From NCBI RefSeq assembly GCF_000003815.2, contig NC_049991.1, positions 20,293,116 through 20,357,115 on the forward strand: 64,000 nt of DNA, in the 5' to 3' direction. This stretch comes from Branchiostoma floridae. Its lineage: Eukaryota > Chordata > Leptocardii > Amphioxiformes > Branchiostomatidae. Below the pieces are notes generated by a model. That model was not told where the DNA came from. It did no database searches and saw only the letters and a program-made list of their open reading frames with translations. Below are positions 11,888 through 24,000 of this stretch, in pieces (position 1 is the first letter of the stretch; every line of letters starts with the position of its first letter). The position numbers were made by a program, and so were the translations under genes.

Positions 11888-12034
11888 GTTATGGTGCTGT
11901 GAGAGTGGAGAAGGGAGAGAGAGAGGTTTCAGCTAGACTGGTACTAGTTTGATCACTATTGTTCTTCAGACAAAGACACCGGGCCTCCTCGGTTATTGTG
12001 TTGAAGGCAGGTGGCTCGGAATTAATCAGCCAAG
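11888..12034 (+). promoter_or_regulatory. Epsin 5' UTR part of the start-codon exon
   Basis: From the inferred acceptor to the ATG. It contains an upstream ATG GTG CTG TGA (a three-codon uORF) four bases after the splice site, which might weakly damp translation. Confidence 0.5.
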
Positions 12035-15000
12035 ATGCCGGTGCGTCGATCGCTCAAGAACGTGGTCCACAACTACACGGAGCCGCAGGTCAAGGTGCGC
12101 GAGGCGACCTCGAACGACCCCTGGGGGCCCTCGAGCTCGCTCATGACCGAGATCGCGGACTTGACCTACCACGTGGTGGCGTTCTCGGAGATCATGAGCA
12201 TGATCTGGAAGCGGTTGAACGACCACGGGAAGAACTGGCGCCACGTGTACAAGTCTCTGGTCCTGCTGGACTACATCATCAAGACGGGTTCGGAGCGGGT
12301 CGCCCAGCAGTGCAAAGAGAACATCTTCGCCATACAGACCCTTAAAGACTTCCAGTTCATCGACAGGGACGGGAAGGATCAGGGAGTGAACGTGCGCGAG
12401 AAGTCGAAGCAGCTGGTCGCGCTGCTGAAAGACGATGACAGGCTGAAGCAGGAGCGCCAGCGGGCGCTGAAGGCGAAGGAGAGATTCGCGCAGGCGAACA
12501 CGGGTATCGGCAGCAGCTCGCCGCAGCTCTTCAGCGAATCACAGGAGGGGAAAGGGGCGTCAAGTTCTCCGTACAGAGGTAAGACTTGTTTTTAAGTTAT
12601 CAAGTTATTATGTAGAATTAGAGAATCATTTCTTTTGTTGTGTAATCTTTCTCTGTTAGGCATGAAGTGTTTGTTTGCTTGTCTTCTTGTGTGTCTGGGG
12701 GTATGTGACTATTGAGAGGGGAAAGGGGCGTCAAGTTCTCCGTACAGAGGTAATACTTGTTTTGAAACCATAATAAGTATTAAGTTCTGTATGTAGAATT
12801 ATAGTATCCAGTAACCAGTTTGTGTGTTACACTTGAAGTGTTTGTTTGCTTGTCTTCATGTGTGTCTGGAGGTATGTGACTATTGAGAGGGGATAGGGGC
12901 ATCAAGTTCTCCGTACAGAGGAAAGACTTATTTTTAAATTATGAACTTATTATGTAGAAAATATAGAATTATTACTTTTGTAAAATTGAAGGTACATGTA
13001 TTGTAATCAGTTTGCATGTTAGACATGAAGTGTTTGTTTGCTTGTGTTCATGTGTGTCTGGAGGTATGTGACTATTGCAAAGGGATCGGATGAAAGGCGG
13101 AAGCGGTATAGGAATGTAGAATATTTGTTAAAATTGTGCAATGTATGTACACATGTGAAAATCCACTGTATGTACATTTTTGTGTTCATAAAAAAAAAAA
13201 CATGATATGTTGTACGAAAATGACTTGTTCACTCTAAAAGCAGCTATCATCTCAAACAATTGACTTAAGGATGTTTGTTGTCTGTTGATGTTGAAATGAA
13301 TACTAAAGGACTTTCTTGTGAGACAGTCGAAACAGTTGCTTTTTATTACATGATTAATAATGTTTCAATCATATTAATGTTGTCAATGTGCAACCTATTA
13401 ATTTGAAAATTGCACATGACTTGCGTCATAAAATCAGAGCAGCCAAAAGATGTTTGCACTTGGAAATGAGTGTAATGTACCTATAGTCTAATGGTGAATT
13501 AGTAAGCTATTAGTTTTACACTAATAGTTACTTTATAGATACACTAATAGTATATCAGAAATCTTGTTTTGTCAGTCATTAAACATTGTGTTTGAGTGGC
13601 AGGCAGCATTAATTATGAATGAGTCCACCAAGACTTGCAAAAGAACAAGGACTGGTTGGTCTTTCACTGGTAAACGTGAAAGTCTACTAGATTGTAGCTG
13701 AACTGGGCTGGCAAATAGAGAAGTCGCGGTCTACGTGTGTTTTGCCTCCCTACTACTGACAGTCACCAAAGAGGTGAATTTTTACGCAGGACTAGAAATA
13801 CTGGGTGCAAATACACTTTTGTGCACCTAAAATTGAACTTGTTCACCTAAGTTTTGTCTGAAGGTGCATAACTACTGTAGATATTCATGTAGATAATTAT
13901 ATAGGGCAACATAGAACTTGGGTTTTCCTAACACCATTTACATTTTATGAAATTGCAAGTTGGCATATTTTTGCCTGCAATCGTAGATGTTTTTATTGCT
14001 ACAAATTGCACGTGGATATTTTGATCCCTGAACTGGTTACCTGGCACTAAAAATAACTTGGGTCTACCCTGGGTGGAAAGAGCCAACTGAAAATACGAAC
14101 TAAATAAAAAGAACACAGGTGAAAATGGAAACACTGATTTATTTTAAGGCTTGCTCACCTACAGGCCCTTGCCCTTTCCCAAAATACACCCTTGGGCGTT
14201 AATGTGTTGGTTCCTGATATGCTGCATGGTGACGTCATGGGAAAAATGAGTCTGCCTTTTGTGAGTCATAATCATATGGCCGAGACCTGCTAAATATACA
14301 CATTGGTACTGTCAGTACGTAATGTGTGGGAGGTTGATATTTAACTAGATTTTTATATGCTCTTTTATACACACTGACAACATGTGTAAACACATGTGAA
14401 AAGTATATAGTATATGCAGTATCTCCTGCATTGCACCTGAAATTTGCATAAAGATTGAATGAGATGAAAGAACTCCAAAATTTCAGGTTGCGTTGCGTAC
14501 TGCCCTCCCTGGGTTGAAAATCAAGTTGCGCCAAGCAAAATGTGGTTGCTTTTGCAAGTTTAAAGTGGGTATTTTGAGCACTGAAGCTTGTCCAGGGTCA
14601 GGGTGGGGTTAATGCGATTAAAGCCTAACTACAGGTTGCCCTGCTATGGGTCATGTGATACATGTGATAACTGACAGAAACCTTATTAAATACCATATCT
14701 GATTGCTGTTGAACCCTTGGTAATGTAATCCTGCAGTTGTCAAAGTTCGCCTATCAATGTTTTGTGATTCAGAGTCTGACAGATTCAGATTGTGAGTCAT
14801 GGGTAGAGAAAAAACAGACATGGGATTTGGAAGGACTCGACTTGAGATTAAAAATTATGAATCACACCCCCCACCCCTGGACAGGCACTCTGACAACAGT
14901 TGCTTGGAGTTAGATATTTGCTGTTTTCATGTTTGCAAAAGTGCAAAAAAGTGCTATTGGTGTTGATTAGTCGAAGAAACCATCCAAAAATGACAAACTT

Positions 15001-18000
15001 AAAATGATGAACGAAAACGACATGAAATTCGTCTACGCCTGTAGCCCTTACAGACATGCACTGAACAGCCTATACCGGTAGTCCCTCAATACTTATTACA
15101 TGGAGATTTATTATATGAATGATACGGACTCAAGGAAATCATTTCATGCAAGCACATTGATTTTTCGTACATACACATACTTGTGTACACATTTACTGAT
15201 TTAGGGTTTGGTTATATTTAGCCAGTGGTTTTACATTGTGTGAATAATCCTGTTGTTTAATATGAAAACATGTCGTTGTTCCGTGTAGAATTACCAACAA
15301 GATGTAATTGTAATTGTGGTTGTTGAACACTATTGCATGACCTATTTATTGGGTTAGACTGTATTAATTTGGTTAAGTAGCTTGTTTAAATCCACTCAAG
15401 CTTCAATGACATCAGCTATGAAACTCCTGACTGGGCTGTTATAAATTCATTTATTACTTAGTTGTGGCTGGCTGTAATGCCAGTGTTCTCAAGGCCTTTA
15501 CACAGCATAGGGGGCCCCTATGCTGTGATTTTGATCCTATATGCTGTGATTTTGGCCCCTACGCTGTGATACGGACCCCCACATTTTGATTTGGGCCCTA
15601 CATTATGTTTGAACCCCTACATTGTGTTTCAACCAGCTTTATTTCAGTAAGTTTGGCTCTCAAAGTACAGGAAATAGTGTTTCCGAGGGTTATACTTATA
15701 CTTTCATAGATAGAAAATTTTGAAGGGGGAGGATTCCACCAGACCCCCTTTAATGTTCACACCTTTACCGCTTGCCATGTGGCTTTTGCACTAACACTCG
15801 CTTTACACTAGGTTTTTCTGAGACGTCTTGGCCAAGACCGTCTCAAGACCGTCTCAGCCAAGACGTCTCAGCCACAGTGTAAAGAGCGATTTAGGGGTCT
15901 CAAGACCAGATTCCTGCTGTGCGTCTTGAGACCACATCAGATGTGGTCTCAAGACGCTCAGCGGGAGTGCCAAGACGCCCAGCAGGAGTGCCAAGACCCT
16001 TTTTTTACTGTGTAAAGAGAACGGTCTCAGAAAATTCGTCTCAGAGCCTGTTCAGAGCCAACTTCAGAGCGGTATTAGTAGGTCAACGGGTATATATCAT
16101 TGAGCCTACCAAGTGCGATCTCTACAGCATTTTGGATCTGTGTTTACTAGGTGGTTGTTTTTCATTATAAATTTTTCTTTTTTATTTTCGACACCTTTTT
16201 TACCTCTTTGAACAGGGACAGTTTTTGTTTGATAGTAGTTGGAGTCCACTACAATCCAACTTTTCATATTTCCCCTGAATTTGTGAAAAAACTGCCTACT
16301 TATTACGGAGGAAAGTGTGTGGTTAAATGCAGAAACACAGAATAATGCCTACATGCCTGCTCTGCAGGGAGTCCAAGACAGCTTGTCACAGCGTGTATAA
16401 AGAGAACTGTTAAAGGTCTTGGCTGAGACGGTCTTGGCCAAGACGTCTCAGAAAAACCTAGTGTAAAGCGAGTGTAAGATGCCTACTACGCTGTGAAAAA
16501 TTCCTGGTGAGAACATTGAATGGTACCTGCTGTGCCTGTGCATGTAATGTGGGGCTTAGGTGAGCAGATATGTCATCACCCAGTCAGCGTCAGGAATTAG
16601 GACTGTCAGCGTCGGGCCAGCGCTCGGAATACCAATCTACAAATTGCTGCTTATCAAGTGATGAGACCCGATCTCCGGTCCCCCGGGCGTTTTGCCCTGG
16701 TATTAGCGGACGTGCAAATTGCAGTGAAAATTGTGATGTGCACATGAAGATTGGCATGTAATATATATTGATGATCAGGTGCTAAATGTGAAAATTGAAA
16801 AGTGCTGTCAACATTAATCATGCTTGCAGTAGTATGACCTTATTAGTTAAGATTAAGAATAAAACAAGCTTAATGTGAATGGGAAAAGTTTGAAAACATG
16901 TGTGATACTATGTTTGTGTCATGTGTGGGTGTGTATAATTTATATGTATTTATCATTCATGATATATGTATTGCCATGTGATAAGTATGTGTACAGGACT
17001 TGAAATGTCCACTTATAATTGTGTATTTTAAGGTTATTGATATTGCAGAAAAGTTTTAATTTCACAAGATAGAGGATTTTAGGTAGATATGCAAATAATT
17101 CAATTTGTGTGAGCTAACAGTTTTTTCCAGACTTACATAAATGCATTTTTACCAGCAGTGCTTGCAAGGAACCAAACTCACCCCCCCCCCCCCCCATTCT
17201 CTGCACAACTCATGATATATACCATATTTATTAACCCTCTTGCTTCATCCTCATGCTCTTCCAATGACCGGTTGTACCCCCCACTATGCAGCTGACGACA
17301 CTAACTTTGGGGATGTTGGTCCAGCCTCTGAAGCCACTGGTAAATGCCTGCTCACTCACTCACTCTCTCATTCACGTTTTCCGCCGATCCGGACTCAAGT
17401 TGAATGTACTGTTCTCTGAAATGCACAGCACTTTTACCAAACCAAGCACAGTACATGTAGTTCTTTTGGTAGGCAGTAGTAGTACTAGTAGTAGAGTAGT
17501 CAACAATGATGCAACAACATCAGTAATGCACCCACATCATCAACTTTCTAATAGTTTCTTTTCTTTCTCTTTTTCTTTCTTTCGCTACTTTTTCCTTGAT
17601 CCGTTTTTGGCAAACAGTTTCCCCAATCCAGCTGATTCGTTGTCATCGCCACACAATATTCCAGTGTGTCAGGATGTGCACATTCATCGCACTTCTTTCC
17701 GTGATTTGAATTTGAAATCAACAAATGGTTTTGCACTTGTACTTGTACAAATAATTATCTTAGACTAGTTAGAGGAATGCCCCTGGACGCCCTTACGCTA
17801 CAGAGAAAATCGTCTGACAAGCATGAAATTCTGATTGACCAGGGATGCTACCAGGTCATCTGTGGTCACAGTCTTCTACTGTGACCTCTGGAATAATATT
17901 TTTGCCTCTTGGGATATCTAAGAATGCACTTTTTTAACTTAAAATCATCAAAAACTCTGCACCAGGGAAGGTGAATGCCCCCAGACCCCCCCGACAATAG

Positions 18001-21000
18001 TCACTTACCGCGACTCACCAATAAGTTTGGACTCCCTATTATAAAATCCTAGCTAAAAGCCTGGTGAGAGCTAGTGGGATGCTATAATCTGGAATGTCTT
18101 TTTAGTGACTTAATTCATTTGCTTGATATATTTTGTGTGAAGTAAGAGGAATGGATTGGGAAGGTCACACAAACAACAGGAAATACCCTGATGACGAGAA
18201 ATATTGATTTGAAGAAAGAAAACATGCTAAATGTACACCTGATTGTTTCACAGGCTGAAAGTGATTCTTCCTCGTCCATCCTCAAAGAACTTGTTTTGTT
18301 TGCAGTAAATTGTACTCCTACAAAACAGAGGACAAGATTTACACAAATGCTTCAGAAAGAACTTAGATCTATCTAAGTAATTTAGAAGTACAAACATATA
18401 CAATGATCTGCTGTACACTGGCAGCCTGATTAGCCTTACCACAAAGCACTTCAAACACAGACTACTTGCACTTGTATTTTGTATATATTTCATTGTCAAC
18501 TATTATTTCAACTCTTCCATGAATTTGGTAAGAATTTGTATTGTCTCTGTCAGCAAGGATCTTCTGTACTAGCCACAGCCAAGTCTAGTTGGGCAGCCCT
18601 TGTCAGGGTTAAACAAGTTTTCTAAAATTCACTTGTCCTATCGGGCAAGTACATAAAAAATTTACTTGCCCGAACCAAATTTTCACTTGCCCGAAATTTA
18701 AATTACATTTTTCTATGTATTTTCACTTTGTTTTCCTCACTGACGAGAAAGTTTTTGAGTTTTGATCTGGCCCTATCATCCAAAATCTATGTTTCTACTG
18801 GCTTAAAAATGACATGGTCAATATAGGCAGGCATTCAGCCCCATGTGCTGTCACACTCAGTGGTAATTTGAGCGGGTCACATCTGGAAATTCTTACTTGC
18901 CCGTAGGGCAAGTGGGGAAGCACTTCTGCTTGCCTGAACAGCACTTTTACTTGGTCGGGACAATCGGGCTAATGGACTTGTTTATCCCTGCCTTGTTACA
19001 AGTCCTGAACAGACAGTCCAATAAATGAAAAAAAATCTGATGAGACTATGTTGTTATTTGAACATGTAGTCTTCTTCGGTGCAAAACCCCATTGTTTTCT
19101 CCTGCAGACGTTTTAATGACCTGTCACCTTCTTCACTGCATATTGAACAGTTTGTATCGGTGCTAAGTCAAGTTATTACAACAGGTCAAGTTCAATTTAC
19201 GCTTACATAACTGTTCATTATGCACTGATATCTAATCTACCTCACCAGTGAATACCAGATTCACGATGATGATAATGCACATGGTTATCTACATCATTCA
19301 CCCGGACGGGTGTGTCACCCCGTAAGGGGCGGTATAACCCGTCGCTGTGCGAACATGTACGAACATGTATATAGGGCTCCCTTGGAAATCAGTTACTACG
19401 TTAACTAAAGGGACTACCCTAAAGATCAATAAATAGATAAATAAATAAATGCACTAATGAAAACAACACAAGTCATTGAAACGTCTGCTGCAAAAGAATA
19501 AAAGACGGTTGTGCACAGAAGAAGACGATGTTCCAACCCTATGAAACTGTTTTTATTTACGGAGGTTGTTGTTTTTTCTGCATTCCCAGCAGGCACGCCG
19601 CCCGGAATCTCGTCTGACATCGAGCAGGCGCGGCCGCAGACTCACGGCGAGGAGGAGCTGCAGCTTCAGCTGGCCTTGGCCATGAGTAAAGAAGAGGCCG
19701 ACCAGGTCAGTAAAGAGGCAAGTGCACAGAGAACGGTTCCGACGGGGTGCACGGAGCACGTGTCAATGTCAAGCCTCGCCAGGTGTGCAGATGTGGGGGA
19801 GGGGGGTAGTTTACAGACCCCTTCTTCCAAACGTGGAAATGCAAAAAAGTCAATGTAGAAATGCAAAGCAAAAGCACAGTAATGATTAAATTGAAAGACC
19901 AAAACTTGATTTGACAAACACAAAGGAATTTGACTGAGAGACAACTACTTTAAAGTTTTAACTGAAATCCAGACTGAAGGGGTCCAAGCATTCTTCCTTG
20001 CGAAACACCAAAGCAAAAATTCGAAAATAACAAATAACTGTCTGACACAAATACAGACGTAAGAAGTACTAATTGGTGATCATTACTATACAAATCATTA
20101 TACATACTATACGTACATCTTTTATCTGATCTCAATTTGAAATTTCATCTGTGTTGGTAGAAGTAATTATGAATCAAACTTAAACAAATTTCCAACACAA
20201 AAATGATGGACCTACCCAAATTTTGGACTGTGAATCTCCAGGAATCACATTATGCAGATAGAACACGTGACTCGTATTCATAAGCAGTGGATTATAAGTT
20301 GTAGAAAGTCTATGGCGTCCCCCGTCTCTGTTTAGGGATGGTTGTAATGTTGGCTGGAAACAAGGATCGGTTTCAAAGAAGGATTTATGATTTGGGAATG
20401 TAAGATTAAGAAAGCTGTTTCCTTGGGTGGTTGTAAAGGTCTCTGCACACCTGAGCTGTAAGGGTTACATGGACACGTGCCCGTCACACCTGTAACGCAC
20501 TCACACAGGTGTACACTCAAGGTCAAGCTGACCGTCTTCACCTCCAAGAGGACGCCGCTGTCCCAGGTTTGCGTGTGCCGCTCCCTCTCCTCCCTTGGAG
20601 ACTCTGTGTGTGTGTGTGTTGATCTGATGCTATAATGTCATTCTGTCTCAGATGGCCCAGGTCAAGTCTCAGCCCGGCGCAGCGCAGGGCCCCCCTGGCC
20701 CGCCGGCGCCGGCCCCCGCCGCCGCCCCGCAACCGCCTGCAGAGGACGACGACATTCAGCTGCGCTATGTTCTTGCCATGAGCAAAGGGGAGGCAGAGAA
20801 GGTTGGTGGGCCCACGTCTCCTTCTCATCAGCTTCTCTCTGTTTCCTTAAGTTGGTGTTGTCACTTTTTTTTTCTTTAAGATGTTACGGTCGCGCCCCGG
20901 CCATGTCTTTATTCTTGTGTTAGAAAGTTCCAGGCAAAACAAGCAAATACATTGTACAATGATTTTCACAATCTCAGTGGCACTTTTTTTGGCAGGGTTT

Positions 21001-24000
21001 GGTAAAAGTGGTAAAAGGTACACAAGTTACCCACTGCCAGAAATAGGCCTTAACATTTGGAGTTCTTAAACTGTAACTGCATAGGTATGGCCAGCCCTAT
21101 GTTAGGTGTCTGTTGACTACCTGGTTAGGGAGGTAGCAAGAAGGATGGGGGAGAGTAAATGGGTTTATGTGAAAAACAAATGCACTTGAAGAATAGCAGA
21201 ATAATAAGCAAAAGTCTACGTTTGCAAACTTCTGTCAATTGAGACCAGAAAAAATTTTGCTATAAAAAAAACAAAATGCAGAAAGAGTTGATCTGGAATA
21301 AAATCTCCCCCTCCCAAATCCTTCTTGGTTAGTCCTACGGTAACAGTACTGTATGGAACAGTAAGTATGCCTTTACTTGTGTTTCTTTTGAGTTCTGTTT
21401 GAGTATTTCATGTTATGATCACTTTGATATGTTCATACTTTGTTCCTTTTGTACATTCAGTTTTTTATTATACATACCAGTTTCATTTAATGTCTTATTT
21501 GTATTGAATGTTAGCATGTCTTATACATATTATAGACTTAAATGTGATAGAAATTTCTTTCAATATTGAAAGACACTAGAGTACCACTGTATCCCATTGA
21601 AGTTCAAGTCTTGCAATGTTGGAATAGCAAAATATTCAGTATTGTGTTTTCTGAATTTAGATTTAGTTTTGAAACAGATAGATAGTTGTATTTGTATTAT
21701 ATTTTATATTGTGTGCATGTACATTTGTGCAGGCTACAGTATATATAGAATTATATATATATATATATATATATGAATTTAAAGATTTTCATTTTTTCAC
21801 ATTTAATAATTTTTTTAAGTTGCCTTCATAATCACATTGATTGTTCACAACTTTCTACAATGTCAACAGATTTCTTATCTTTTCCACTTTCTTTGAAAAC
21901 CACACAAAATCATTTCAACATAGATTTCCTAGGCACACAACCTTTATTCTTTTGTCCACTTCCAACAGTTTCTGCAGCCATCATTTAGACATGACGTGAC
22001 TTTGCCATTAGGCCATGTAAATTTGATTATGTGGATGATATCTTCTGGGAACCCCAAAACTGATGCGAGTGTGCAAAAAAATGTTTGGCAGAAAAAATAG
22101 CCTTCATCATAAAATCTGAGTGGTGAGGAACATTGAACAACCGACTTAACACTGAGTTTGATATACCGCATTGACTTTGGCATTCTACAACATTGTATCT
22201 GTTTTCTGATATATTTTTCCCAGTGTCCGTCAGATATTTGCTACTTTGTTTAACTTACAATATGATCAAAGATATTCATTCGGACGAAAATTGATGCGCA
22301 TGTGAATGTCATCCATACAATCAAACCAGCATAGCCTTAGTAAGAAAACAGTGTTGAACTGATTTACCTACCCAAACCATGTACAGACCTAAGATTTTGA
22401 AATTGTCTTGAATCAAAAACAAGGGAATGTACATGTCTTGAAGCTTGAGAAGTTGTATCTGACCCCTGGAATGTTTCCAGGAGGAATGGATGTCATCTGT
22501 ACGATCAAATCAGCACAGCCATATAGTAATAAAACAATGTTGAACTGATTTACCTTCCTGACGAAACTATTTACAGACATTTTGAAACTGTGTTGAGAAC
22601 TTGTATCTGACCCCTGGAACGTTTCCAGGAGGAATGGATGTCATCCATACAATCAAATCAGCACAGCCTTAGTAGGAAAACAATGTTGGACTGATTTACC
22701 TTCCTGACGAAACTATTTACAGACATTTTGAAACTGTGTTGAGACAAAGACAAAGAAATGTACATGTCTTGAAGCTTGAGAAGTTGTATCTGACCCCTGG
22801 AATGTTTCCAGGAGGAATGGATGTCATCCATACAATCAAATCAGCACAGCCATATAGTAATAAAACAATGTTGACCTGATTTACCTTCCTGGCGAAACTA
22901 TTTACAGACATTTTGAAACTGTCTTGAGACAAAGACTAAGAAATGTACATGTCTTGAAGCTTGAGAAGTTGTATCTGACCCCTGGAATGTTTCCCTGCTG
23001 TTCCCAGGAGGAGCGGATGAGGCGCGGAGATGACGTCAGGCTGCAGATGGCGCTGGAGGAGAGCCAGAAAGAAAACTCCAAGGAAGAGGTGAGAGTTTAG
23101 AGAGTTAAGTTTACACAGTCCCTGGGTCTGTATGAAGACCTCTGAACTACAGGATAGAAAACTGAAGTGGTACGACCAGGTATGGTGGTCATCTGAACTA
23201 GCCAAAACTATCATGCAGGGAATGGTCTGGGGAGGAAGAAAGAGAGATAGAAAATGGGAAAGATTTGAGGATGATGTCAGAATGACAGGCACTGAGAAGC
23301 ATTAAAAAAACAGAAAATCGAGAAGGGTGGAGAAAACTGTCAATTACCTGATACTATTGGATAAATGGGATGTTGAGTCGATGGCCATGAAACCTGAGCA
23401 CTATAGTCATCCCAATGTGATGATCTACCTCAGTACCTGCTACATTTATTCAGGGATTTAAACCCAGAAACTTCAGTATCCAGAACATTGTATTGAGTAC
23501 TGTTTGCCTGTCTCCCTTCAGTTGAACCAGTCTTCCCTGTTGGACCTTGCGGACACGACGCCACCCGGACACGCAGCCGACCCTTGGGGCGGCCCCGCCC
23601 CAGCCAACAACTCCGCCCCCCAGCCCATCCGACAAACCGACCCGTGGGGCGGCGGCGCCACCATTTCCGCTCCCGCCTCCGCTACCAACATGGCGGCCGT
23701 CGCGCAAGCCGATCCGTGGGGGTCAAGCTCACCCCCCGCCCAGCCGAAGTCAGCCCCACCCCCCATCCAACAGGCCGACCCCTGGGGTGGGGGTTCGACG
23801 AGCCAGCCGTCGTCGCAGTCCCAGTCCCCCTGGGGGTCCCCGGCCATCAGCAGCAGTGCTCCTGTGAGCAGCACCTCCTTCGACGCATTCGGAAACAGCA
23901 GTCAGACGGCGAGCAACGATCTAGACGGCTTCGATCTCCTCGGTTCACGGTCCACGGGAGGCAGTGGAGACCTACTCGGGGGCGGCGTTTCCTTGCAGAA

